Of a DNA stretch of 64,000 nucleotides, positions 37,463-45,754 are shown one piece after another. The stretch comes from Emiliania huxleyi CCMP1516 (lineage: Eukaryota > Haptophyta > Isochrysidales > Noelaerhabdaceae). The stretch is from the NCBI RefSeq assembly GCF_000372725.1, contig NW_005195149.1, positions 246,133-310,132 on the forward strand. The letters run 5' to 3'. Below the pieces are notes generated by a model that did no database searches, was not told the origin of the DNA, and was given only the letters and a program-made list of their open reading frames with translations. Every line of letters starts with the position of its first letter. Positions within the stretch are counted from its first letter, which is position 1. Both the position numbers and the translations under genes were made by a program.

Positions 37463-38517
37463 TCACACAGGGCGCGGGGCGAGCCACATCATCACCGGCT
37501 CGCGGCAATACGGACACTCTCGCATCAGCTCGGAGCATGTACCGCAAGCGCACAAGTGGCTGCACGGCACCGCGAGGTGAGACTTCGGCCGCTCGAAGCA
37601 TATGATGCACGACGTCTCGCCTCCCATGGTGGACTCGGGGGCAGCCTGTCGCCCCGTGTCGAGGCCGGCGCCCGCTAGTGAGACGGCAGCAAGCGGCTCG
37701 GTGACTGGCAGATGCTGCTCCGCCGCCTCTGCCGCCTCTTGCTCGATCAAGCGCTCGATGGCGCTGACCCGCTCCTCGAGGCTACCCTCGGTCGCCGCGC
37801 CGAGGCTCGCCTCCAGCCGATGGACACGCCGCTGCAAGTCCCCGCCGCCGCCGGTCGACTCGCTGCTCACCGCCTCCTCGCAACGCGACACCCGACGCGC
37901 CAGCGCCTCCTCCGCATCCGCCTCTGACCGGCGCAGCGCCTCTGCTAGCTCCACATCCTCGCGCAACGCCACCCGCTCTGCCGCGCCCTCTTGCTCTGCC
38001 GCCTCGCGCTCCGCTAGCCTCGCCGCCTCCTGCTCAGCGCCAGCTGCGCCGCCCTCTCCTCCTGTGCGCGAAGCTCTGCCGCAGCCTTCGCCCTCCGCTC
38101 CTCCTCGAGCTTGAAAGCTAACGGCGCCTTCTTGGCCTTATTGTTCTTCTCCTTGGCCTCCTTCCTAACCGCTTTCTTCTCGACCGCCTTCGCCAGCCGC
38201 TTCGCCTTCTCCTCCTCCGCCCTTCTATCCGCAGCCTCCTTCTCGCGCCGCTCTGCCTCTGCCTGAGCGGCCTTGCGCTCCGTAGCCGCCGGCGAGCCAA
38301 CGCAGCCGAGACGCGAGAGATAAATTCTCCGCAAGCGAGTAGCGAGAGAGCCGTACGGAGAGCGGTGCAGAGCGCGAACTCGCCGTACTGGAGAGGTTAT
38401 TAGTCCCGCTATGGATATGTAAGAGCCACTAATGCAATTGTCGGCCACCTTATGCACATCCATGCCCACGGTTCGTAGGACGTCGCTGAGACGTCGTGTA
38501 TTTTGGTGCCGTGTCAA
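37463..38517 (-). CDS. Coiled-coil protein with C-terminal C3HC4 RING finger
   Basis: Probable E3 ubiquitin ligase. The C-terminal part shows a complete RING-type finger: CIICFERPKSHLAVPCSHLC, then ACGTCSELMRECPYC, ending close to the stop at 37463. It is preceded by long charged helices (ERKAAQAEAERREKEAADRR; ALREDVELAEALRRSEADAE). The coiled coil runs through two frames with a one-base change at about 38030 (..RAAQLA to AEQEAARLAERE). Both sides have the same helical composition, so this is a frameshift or sequence error rather than an exon boundary. The start is uncertain; the first residues before GCVGSPAATERK may not be coding. Confidence 0.65.
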
Positions 38518-38599
38518 GCCGGGTGGAGGCTCAGTGATGCGTCACGCATACGCCTCGCTTTACGCGTGCAGACAGAAAGCACGATCGGTGATTTCAAAT

Positions 38600-39010
38600 G
38601 TGCTGCGTATTATGCGCACGTCTTCTGTCCCGATCGTTACCACCGACCTTCTGGCCGCTACGCACCACGCACCACGCATCTGTTTTATGTAAGCTTTGCC
38701 AGAGAGGCTCTCTCGGGCCGCTACGCACGGTGTATTACGCACAGGTCTTACGCAGTGGGATCGTAAATCGGGGCTGGGTGAGCCTATGACCGACGCATTA
38801 CGCACATGCTCTACGCTCTCGACCGTGAACGGCGGCGGAGAGGGGGTTACGCCTCATGTATTACGCATACGTCTGACGCATCGGTCGCCATGGGTGTCGT
38901 TTGGAGCTTACGTCCCACGTATTACGCACACGCACGACGGATTTGACTGAGAAGTGGCGGCCAGCAAGGGTTACGCCTCACGTATTATGCATACGTCTGA
39001 CGCATCCGCC
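38600..39010. repeat. Degenerate 62-bp tandem array with TATTACGCA motif
   Basis: GTATTACGCA (or GTATTATGCA) recurs at about 38609, 38729, 38793, 38858, 38919 and 38983, spaced about 60-64 bp. Several copies carry TTACGCCTCA before it and TACGTCTGACGCATC after it. The array ends directly at the telomere-like block. Confidence 0.75.
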
Positions 39011-39130
39011 CCACCTAACCCCTAACCCCTAACCCCTATAACCCTTAACCCCTAACCCCTAACCCCTAACCCCCACCCCCCTAACCCCCTAACCCCTAAC
39101 CCTTAACCCCTAACCCCTAACCCCTAACCC
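39011..39130. repeat. Interstitial telomere-like block (CCCCTAA)n
   Basis: About 16 units of CCCTAAC/CCCCTAA, some degenerate (CCCTTAA, CCCCCTAA), corresponding to TTAGGGG/TTAGGG on the other strand. It is flanked by the 62-bp array on one side and by AAAAAAGAATT-type repeats on the other. Confidence 0.9.
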
Positions 39131-39360
39131 TGACCTTGAGGGCCGCCCTGAAAAAAGAATTCAACAAAAGAACTCTCTCGCACAGCACACAGGTTCGACA
39201 CAGGAAAAAAGAATTTAAAGAATTCTTAAGATACAAGCCTCTCTCACAGCACACTGGCACGACAAGGGCGCGGACTGGCGCGGACTGGCACACAATTTAA
39301 AGAAGGAACTCTCTGTGTTTCGCCTTCCCATCAATCAATCAATCTCTCTCACAGCACACA

Positions 39361-39440
39361 GGCTCGACACAGGTGCGAACTGGCGCGTGCTAGTACTATC
39401 ACCGGCACACCACCGGAGCCGCCTAAGCGACTCCGTTAAG
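39361..39440 (-). repeat. Dispersed repeat with GGAGTCGCTTAGGCGGCTCC hairpin, copy 1
   Basis: Minus strand reads AAGTGCATTGCCGT.., then the palindromic hairpin GGAGTCGCTTAGGCGGCTCC, then GTGATAGTACTAGCACGCGCC and TGTGTCGAGCCTGTG. Related copies: 39727-39798 (-, partial), 59503-59612 (+), 61312-61365 (+, partial) and 37340-37358 (hairpin only). Confidence 0.7.
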
Positions 39441-39696
39441 AACGGCAATGCACTTAGCTCCGTGCACAATGCCGCTGTCCCCGCACGCTAGCTCGTTCAC
39501 CGTCTGCCACGCCACGGCGGTGTGGAGAACGACAGACAAGCGCTGCATCTGCAGCCCGTGCCAGTTCTTGGTGGTCCATGTGACCTCATCGAGGTGCTGA
39601 GCGTGCGAAAGTTTGTTACTCAGCTGGTCCGCCGCCTGCCGAAGAATTTTGCGGACGCCGTCCCCGAAGCCGCCGAACGTCTCGAAGTCGAGCAGA
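39423..39696 (-). CDS. Last exon of an unrecognised gene (90 residues)
   Basis: The exon starts after a TTTTTTCAG acceptor (39697-39705) and ends with TAG at 39423-39425. The encoded sequence (LLDFETFGGFGDGVRKILRQ.., VTWTTKNWHGLQMQRLSVVL, AKCIAVLNGVA) has natural composition. The end AKCIAVLxGVA is repeated at 59508-59543 (+) with the same downstream hairpin, so the 3' end belongs to a dispersed repeat. Upstream exons were not found. Confidence 0.4.
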
Positions 39697-39726
39697 CTGA
39701 AAAAAGAATTTAAAACACGGATCTCT

Positions 39727-39798
39727 CACAGCAGACAGGCTCGACACAGGTGCGAACTGGCGCGTGCTAGTACTATCACAGGCACACCACCGGAGCCT
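39727..39798 (-). repeat. Dispersed hairpin-repeat family, partial copy in an intron
   Basis: Minus strand: CCGGTGGTGTGCC.. TGATAGTACTAGCACGCGCC.. TGTGTCGAGCCTGTCTGCTG, running into the TTTAAATTCTTTTTTCAG acceptor of the exon at 39696. Here the repeat supplies the body of an intron. Confidence 0.65.
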
Positions 39799-39928
39799 GA
39801 AAAAAGAAAATGCCGCGGCGATTTTAGAAACAATAGAACAAGGAAAAGAAATCGCTCGGGCGGGGAGAGAGGGGGGGCGGGTCTGAGCTGCAACCGGTGG
39901 TGGACGGTACCGATACATGCATGATATC

Positions 39929-40039
39929 TCTTTTATGTCCCACCATGCAGAGCGCATCTCTCTCTCTGTTGTGCGAGGCGTGAACCGCGCCATTCGCTCT
40001 CACCTGACAACCCTGTCAGCACGTCTCGCGCGCGCGTGA
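39929..40039 (+). pseudogene. Duplicated C-terminal fragment of the 50188-51327 gene
   Basis: Encodes SFMSHHAERISLSVVRGVNR and AIRSHLTTLSARLARA before a stop, almost identical to the C-terminus of the minus-strand gene ending at 50188. The similarity continues into the 3' flank to about 40130. No upstream part of the gene is present. Confidence 0.75.
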
Positions 40040-40291
40040 ACAGGGCAACATCATTGTGCAGGGGCTCCAGGCCCCAAATCGCAAATGACGTGTGAGTGCT
40101 AGAGTTGTTTGGTATTGGCTATTGCTAAAAGTCTCATACCACAGGTTCATACCGATTGACAACAGCACCTGGCAAGCAAATATAAATAAATACATACACA
40201 CACAACTACACCTACTGAAAAAAGCCGCAGTACAAATCCTTATAGACGGAAAAGATAGTCTCTCCGTGCCGCCGCGACGCGCATCCCGCCG

Positions 40292-41458
40292 CTACTTCTT
40301 CTTCTTCCGCCCTCGCTCCTTCTTGGCTTGCTCGACCTGGCTGATCTCGTCTTGCAGCTGCCGCTGCCCCTTGGCAAGCACGTCCTGTGGGATCGACGCC
40401 GCGAAGGCCCGGAAGACCGCCTCGGCGGTGGCGGGCGGCACGGGGCCGGGCGTCGCGAAGACCCCGCGGTCCTCGAAGGCGGGCCACGCGCGGCCGCGGT
40501 TCTCGTGCTCGTGGAAGCGCACGGTCTCCTTGATGACGGAGCGGAAGTTGGCGGCGTTGCAAGTCTGTCCGGCAATCGCGAGGGTCAGCTCTGTGTTCCG
40601 CGCCTGGTGCCACCACCCACTCGGGATCACAAGGTACTCCCCGGGGCCGATGGAGCCCTCGTACACCGGGGCTTTCTTCCGGAGCCGCTGCAGGACCTTC
40701 CTCCCTTCTTTGCTCCAGAAGCTCAGCCGACTCGTCTCCTGGTACTTGAAACTCGGCAGCGGCAGGCCGCTGGTTGTCCGCGCTGGCCGGAACTCCTGGT
40801 CATGCGCCCCCGGGGGCACAAGGACCCACTCCTTCCGCCCAAAGAGAACGAGGTTCGACCCAGTCCAGTTGAAGGGGTCGACGTGGATCGAGCTCTCCGA
40901 GTGCTCCGTCCCCAGAAGGAAGAAGGCCGGGAAGCTCTGCACCTCCGCCGGCAGAAGAGGGAAGAAGTCCTCCGCCGCCAGCAAAGGGGGTGGCGGGCAG
41001 TCCCGGAGCAGGTCCGGCACGCGCTGGGTGACGGTCTCGTCCATCACGTACATCCACTGGTCCGGGGTCACGTGCTTCCGCATCGTCTCCAACGCCGCGA
41101 GCTCGAAGGCGAGCCCCTGGCGGTCCTTCCCCGTGGCCGCCGTGGCCGCGAAGCGCGTCTCGCCATGCGCCGCGAGTAGCTTCTCCCACGTCCAGGCCAA
41201 GCAGGGCGCGTCGTAGCCGCGCTCCACGATCACGGGCAGCTGGCCGTCGTACGCAGCAAACTCGGCCCCGGTCAGATTCGCCACGCGCGGGATCGCCGCG
41301 CGGCCCGCCGCGCCGACGCGCACCGCGTGCACGTACCCCGCCAGCTCCGCCGTGCACGTACCCCGCCAGCTCTCACCCCCGCTCGGCATCACAACCCTGC
41401 GGCCGAGCCGAAAGGGTACGCGGGTTTCCTGGTGAGCGAAGGTGAGACGCGGTACCAC
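40292..41458 (-). CDS. JmjC-domain (cupin_8) Fe(II)/2-oxoglutarate oxygenase, 388 aa
   Basis: Likely protein hydroxylase or demethylase of the JMJD family. Iron ligands are visible as H192-V-D194 in SIHVDPFNW and H284 in VIPSGWWHQARN; GTEHSESS and GPGEYLVIPSGWWH are typical of JmjC cores. The C-terminus is Lys/Arg rich (KKERGRKKKK), possibly nuclear. The frame is intact and intronless as far as seen. The start may be the ATG at 41458 or the downstream one at MPSGGESWRG. Near the N-terminus a 21-bp DNA block (GTGCACGTACCCCGCCAGCT) is duplicated in tandem at about 41326-41372, adding a repeated peptide in this frame. Confidence 0.8.
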   Translation of the reverse strand: MVPRLTFAHQETRVPFRLGRRVVMPSGGESWRGTCTAELAGYVHAVRVGAAGRAAIPRVANLTGAEFAAYDGQLPVIVERGYDAPCLAWTWEKLLAAHGETRFAATAATGKDRQGLAFELAALETMRKHVTPDQWMYVMDETVTQRVPDLLRDCPPPPLLAAEDFFPLLPAEVQSFPAFFLLGTEHSESSIHVDPFNWTGSNLVLFGRKEWVLVPPGAHDQEFRPARTTSGLPLPSFKYQETSRLSFWSKEGRKVLQRLRKKAPVYEGSIGPGEYLVIPSGWWHQARNTELTLAIAGQTCNAANFRSVIKETVRFHEHENRGRAWPAFEDRGVFATPGPVPPATAEAVFRAFAASIPQDVLAKGQRQLQDEISQVEQAKKERGRKKKK

Positions 41459-41477
41459 GACGAAAAGAATTTTACAA

Positions 41478-41520
41478 GTGTACCTGTGTTAGTGCCAGTG
41501 CGCGCCAGTCCCGTGCCCAG
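41478..41520 (+). repeat. Intron-like family B, copy 2 (43 bp)
   Basis: GT at 41478 and CAG ending at 41520, identical to the minus strand of 37291-37333. It is bracketed by the direct repeat CGACGAAAAGAATTT at 41459-41473 and 41529-41543, as expected for an insertion. Confidence 0.7.
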
Positions 41521-41671
41521 TCCTGTGCCCAGTGTTGTGCGACGAAAAGAATTTAAACAATACGAGGATTTTTTTCTCGACGAAGAAAGTGCCGACGCCC
41601 TCGTCCCCCCGCGCGCAGTGGTGGCCGGAAGGCCGCGCGCCGCGCGCGTTCGCCAACACAACCCCCTGAAT

Positions 41672-42002
41672 ATGCACGCGTCGTCGGGAGAAGATCACGT
41701 GCGACGCACCACTGAGCAGCATTATAAGGATATGCGCCAGCACCAGTGTCTGCATTACCAGAGGCAGATGGAGGATGAGTGGCTACAATTCAACAAGGCT
41801 GAGATGACAATCAAGCAGGCTTTGGACATGATGGACACATTCGTTGACAAATCTGATCCTGCCACGTCGCTGCCTACTGTTCATCACATGATGCAAGTTG
41901 CAGAGACGATGCGATGCTGTGGGGAGCCAGATTGGATGCAGCTTGTGGGGCTGATTCACGACTTGGGCCATGTGATGGCTTTTCCCTTGGGCAGTGAGCA
42001 GG
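41672..42002 (+). pseudogene. MIOX: N-terminal part of myo-inositol oxygenase, interrupted
   Basis: MIOX oxidises myo-inositol to glucuronate with a di-iron site. The sequence from ATG 41672 matches the family N-terminal third: TEQHYKDMRQHQ, KAEMTIKQALDMMDTFVDKS, LPTVHHMMQVAE and the HD motif in LVGLIHDLGHVMAF. A normal MIOX has about 285 residues, but here similarity stops after AFPLGSEQE at about 42000. The sequence then enters the dispersed repeat 42004-42085, and the ARM gene starts at 42132. No later MIOX exon follows before 44195. It is therefore truncated, unless the rest is spliced from beyond the ARM gene. In-frame sequence upstream to about 41521 may be its first coding part. Confidence 0.65.
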
Positions 42003-42003
42003 A

Positions 42004-42085
42004 AAGAAAGAAAGAAAGAAAACAGACAAACCCAGACGAGGGATGGGGGAGGAGGACAGGGTCCCCACCTGCACGAGCAGGATTT
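42004..42085 (+). repeat. Dispersed repeat related to 59621-59690
   Basis: Both copies contain AAAGAAAGAAAAC.GACAA, then GAGGGATGGG and a GAGGACAG/GAGGACGG block, and end with AGGGATTTT or AGGATTTTGGAAGG. Here it separates the MIOX fragment from the ARM gene. Confidence 0.6.
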
Positions 42086-42131
42086 TGGAAGGACGATCAG
42101 GGGGACAGGTATAAGTCTCCTTTTGAGTCTC

Positions 42132-44195
42132 ATGGTTCTCGACGAAATCATTGTCGCAGCGGTGTCAGCAGCAGTTCCCGTTCTCCTCACCACAGTGCTC
42201 ACGACGAAGTGCTGCGCGTGGCCTGAGCCCGTGAAGGCACCGAGCACCGATCAAAAACGTGCTGCAAACAAAGCAGAGGCTGAGAATGCGCACAGTGTGT
42301 CCGATGGAAACGCGGACGAGGAGGTTCAGGCCAATGCGGACGAAGAGCTTCAGGCCAAGATGGCGCAGCTGCAGGTCGCGAGGCAGATGGCGGAGATGGA
42401 TGCTCAGCGCGAGCGCGATGCGAGCCGGCTGATCGAGCTCGGAGCCGAAACGCGTGAGCGGGCAATCGCATTGCTTGAGCGGTACGGCTCGTTGCGAGCG
42501 GCTGCGAACACGTTGCGAGCGGCTGCGGACGCCTCCATTCCTTCATCAGAGGTGCGGAAGTGGGTGGAGCAGCTGCGCAGCGGCACAGACGGACAGAAGG
42601 AGAAGGCCGCGTCGGAGCTGCGGGAACTCGCTTTCATCGCCGACAACAACAAGGTGGCGATCGCGAAGGCAGGCGGCATCGTGCCGCTGGTGGCGCTGGC
42701 TCGTGGAGGCACGGAGAAGCAGAAGGTGGCGGCCGCGGATACGCTGGGGTGGCTCGCTTTCAACGCCGATAACCGGGTAGCGATCGCGAGGGCGGGCGGC
42801 ATCGCGCCACTGGTGGCGCTGGCTCGCTTCGGCACGGACGGGCAGAAGGAGTGGGCCGCGGCGGCGCTGGGGAACATCGCTGTCAACGACGACAACCAGG
42901 TGGCGATTGCAAAGGCGGGCGGCATCGCGCCGCTGGTGGCGCTGGCTCGCGACGGCACGAACGGGCAGAAGGAGTGGGCCGCGGCGGCGCTGGGGTGGCT
43001 CGCTGCCAACGCCGACAACCAGGTGGCGATTGCGGAGGCGGGCGGCATCGCGCCCCTGGTAGCGCTGGCTCGCGGTGGCACGTGGCGGTCGTGGCTGGGT
43101 GGCACGAACAACCGAAAGGAGGCGGCCGCGGGGGCGCTGGCGAGTCTCGCCCGCAACGCCGACAACCAGGTGGCGATTGCAAAGGCGGGCGGCATCGCGC
43201 TGCTGGTAGCGCTGGCTCGCGACGGCACGGACGGCCAGAAGTATGGGGCTGCGGAGGCGCTGCAGAACCTCGCTCGCAACGCCGAGAACCGGGTGGCGAT
43301 CGCCAAGGAGGGCGGCATCGCGCCTCTGGTGGCGCTGGCTCGCGGCGGCACGGACGGGCAGAAGAAGCAGGCCGCGGGGGCGCTGTGGGGCCTCGCTCTC
43401 AGCGCCGACAACAAGGTGGCGATCGCGATGGCGGACGGCATCGCGCCTCTGGTGACGCTGGCTCGCGACGGCACGGACTGGCAGAAGTGGCTGTCCGCGG
43501 CGGCGCTGGCGTGCCTCGCCGGCAACGCCGACAACAAGGTGGCGATCGCGAGGGCGGGCGGTATCGCGCCACTGGTGGCGCTGGCTCGCAACGGCACGGA
43601 TGGGCAGAAGGAGGCGGCCGCGGCGGCGCTGAGGAACCTCGCTTTCAAGCGTTTCGACGCTGACAACACGGTGGCGATTGCAAAGGAGGGCGGCATCGCT
43701 CCGCTGGTGGCGCTGGCTCGCGACGGCACGGACGGGCAGAAGTTTCAGGCTGCGGGGGCGCTGTGGAGCCTCGCTGCCAACGCCGACAACCAGGTGGCGA
43801 TCGCGAGGGCGGGCGGCATCGCGCTGCTGGTGGCGCTGGCTCGCGATGGCACGGACGGCCAGAAGTATGGGGCCGTGGGGGCGCTGGGGCGCATCGCTCG
43901 CAACGCCGACAACCAGGTGGCGATTGCCAAGGCGGGCGGCATCGCGCCTCTGGTGGCACTGGCTCGCGATGGCACGGACGGGCAGAAGGAGTGGGCCGCG
44001 GCGGCGCTGGGGAACCTCGCTTACAGCAACGCCGACAACCAGGTGGCGATCGCGGAGGCGGACGGTATCGCGCCGCTGGTGGCGCTGGCTCGCGGCGGCA
44101 CGGATGGGCAGAAGAGGGAGGCCGCGGGGGCGCTGTGGAACCTCTCTGACAACGACGACAACAAGGCGGCGATTCAGAAGGCAGGGTGGCGATAG
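42132..44195 (+). CDS. ARM-repeat protein with N-terminal hydrophobic segment, 687 aa
   Basis: ATG at 42132 begins MVLDEIIVAAVSAAVPVLLT, a signal or anchor-like segment, preceded 24 bp upstream by a TATAAG. After a charged helical region (QAKMAQLQVARQMAEMDAQR) there are about 13 armadillo-type repeats of about 41 residues with consensus NADNQVAIAKAGGIAPLVAL then ARDGTDGQKEWAAAALG. One repeat has a short insertion (RGGTWRSWLGGTNNRKEA). The repeats are nearly identical at DNA level, showing recent tandem growth. ARM arrays bind other proteins; no catalytic domain is present. The frame is intact to the TAG at 44193. Confidence 0.85.
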   Translation: MVLDEIIVAAVSAAVPVLLTTVLTTKCCAWPEPVKAPSTDQKRAANKAEAENAHSVSDGNADEEVQANADEELQAKMAQLQVARQMAEMDAQRERDASRLIELGAETRERAIALLERYGSLRAAANTLRAAADASIPSSEVRKWVEQLRSGTDGQKEKAASELRELAFIADNNKVAIAKAGGIVPLVALARGGTEKQKVAAADTLGWLAFNADNRVAIARAGGIAPLVALARFGTDGQKEWAAAALGNIAVNDDNQVAIAKAGGIAPLVALARDGTNGQKEWAAAALGWLAANADNQVAIAEAGGIAPLVALARGGTWRSWLGGTNNRKEAAAGALASLARNADNQVAIAKAGGIALLVALARDGTDGQKYGAAEALQNLARNAENRVAIAKEGGIAPLVALARGGTDGQKKQAAGALWGLALSADNKVAIAMADGIAPLVTLARDGTDWQKWLSAAALACLAGNADNKVAIARAGGIAPLVALARNGTDGQKEAAAAALRNLAFKRFDADNTVAIAKEGGIAPLVALARDGTDGQKFQAAGALWSLAANADNQVAIARAGGIALLVALARDGTDGQKYGAVGALGRIARNADNQVAIAKAGGIAPLVALARDGTDGQKEWAAAALGNLAYSNADNQVAIAEADGIAPLVALARGGTDGQKREAAGALWNLSDNDDNKAAIQKAGWR

Positions 44196-44814
44196 CAGGC
44201 GTTGCAAGTCGAGTAGATTTCTTTTGCGTCGCCACAGGATCAGAGGGCGGGCGGGGCGGGCGTCGATGCGTGAAGGTATCTCCCCCAAAGTGCTGGTCGT
44301 GACCAGTTTGACGCTGCCACGTTCGGCCGTGCCCGAGAAGGGGCGCGGTCGACACCAGAAAGGGGTCGTATACGTTCTCTATAGACGACGTAGTCGTGGA
44401 CGGCCGCAATCACAATTGGGACGGACACGACGGGGCGAGGTGTGAAAGCACAGAGGCAACTAACACGCACCAGGGTTCGGGAGAATGCTAGGGTTAGGGA
44501 CGGGAGAGAGTGACGGGCTTCGGCCCGACATGAGCTTGACCTTGAGCGGCGAGGACTGAGAGCCGACGGGTCGGCGGATCAGACGCTCTCGACGCTATTA
44601 AACGCTGAAATCTTGAAAGGTGCGTTGATTGATGTAAAGGACCCCGCGGCATATTGAATAAGCTAGGTGAACAAAAAATCGAGTGCGGATGGGTAGGCCC
44701 TCAAACGGCGCGCGGGAGGGGTAGGGGGGGTGCCGCTATGGGGGTGTCGAGGGGTCGGGAGGGGGCGGCGGTAGTGTGGACCGTGACCTAAAGCCCTCCG
44801 CACCGATAGAGGTG
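44196..44814. other. Intergenic with an inverted dispersed repeat
   Basis: 44268-44360 (GGTATCTCCCCCAAAGTGCT.., CCACGTTCGGCCGTGCCCGA..) is the reverse complement of 49645-49735. The rest has no recognised gene. Confidence 0.6.
44268..44360 (+). repeat. Dispersed repeat, inverted copy of 49645-49735
   Basis: Roughly 90 bp at very high identity, beginning GTGAAGGTATCTCCCCCAAA and ending GGGGCGCGGTCGACAC. The two copies lie 5.3 kb apart in opposite orientation, flanking the eRF3 gene and the gap. Confidence 0.75.
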
Positions 44815-45327
44815 TCAGGCGGCTGTGTGTGTGTGTGTGTGTGAGGGGGGGGGTGTCACGTCACTGCATCCTCTGCCGGTTCCTCCCGTCGCCTCTTCTT
44901 TGTTCGAATGTATTTCAATCCATCCTTCACGAAGCCCTCCCATGTAGCTAGCGTTCTTTGCGAATGTCTCGAAATGGCCAGCAGGCGCTGTCTGCTCGCG
45001 GTCTGTGCGGGCCGCTCGTCCTCCTCGCCCTTCTTTCGTCACCTCCCGTCCCTCCCCTCCACCATGGGCATGGGGCCTTCTCGGCACTTCTTTCTCCATC
45101 CGCCTCGCCCTGCCTTTTCGTATCGTGCCGTTCGCATTCGGTGACCTCCATGGCTGTCCACCTCCTTTTGGGTGGCGCTCTCGATACGGCTGCGTCAACC
45201 TCGACGTCGCTGTCGCCCTCCCGCCGTCCCCGCTCCGTCCTCGGTCCGTCGCGGTCCCGCGTGCCTCGCGGTTCGCGTCATCGCGCGGTAGGTGGCAACT
45301 CCAACTCCGCTCTCTCCGGGACCGCAA
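44815..45327 (-). CDS. Possible Arg/Gly-rich protein, low confidence
   Basis: A minus-strand frame of 170 codons, with a plausible middle part (PAGHFETFAKNASYMGGLRE, GWIEIHSNKEEATGG) and basic repeats before it. No domain was recognised. It could be a fragment of a repeat-encoded gene, or chance. Confidence 0.25.
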   Translation of the reverse strand: MRSRRERSWSCHLPRDDANREARGTATDRGRSGDGGRATATSRLTQPYRERHPKGGGQPWRSPNANGTIRKGRARRMEKEVPRRPHAHGGGEGREVTKEGRGGRAARTDREQTAPAGHFETFAKNASYMGGLREGWIEIHSNKEEATGGTGRGCSDVTPPPSHTHTHTAA

Positions 45328-45530
45328 CTGTCTTAATTTCTTGTATTTTTACACATCTCATAATCAAAAACGGACACGTCTCCCCCCCCCCCCACCATAT
45401 CGCAGATCTCTCCCCACGGGCCGCCCTAAGCGCACCGTCCCGCGCGATGTGTCGGGGCGTGCGTGCTGCGTCCAGACCCGCGCCAGCTGCGCAACGGAGG
45501 GCCGCGACAGGACTCGACCACAGCCCCCCC

Positions 45531-45630
45531 NNNNNNNNNNNNNNNNNNNNNNNNNNNNNNNNNNNNNNNNNNNNNNNNNNNNNNNNNNNNNNNNNNNNNN
45601 NNNNNNNNNNNNNNNNNNNNNNNNNNNNNN
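45531..45630. other. Assembly gap of 100 N
   Basis: Exactly 100 unknown bases, the usual placeholder for a scaffold gap of unknown size. It lies just downstream of the eRF3 stop codon. Confidence 0.98.
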
Positions 45631-45754
45631 CGATGTCCGGTGGACAAGGAATCCGGTCCGCCATCGGGTCAGTCCCTCCACCGCGGAGGGGGGGGGGAGC
45701 CACGAGGCGCCGCCGCGGCGGGAAGCGCCGCCGGACACGGACACGCCACTACCC

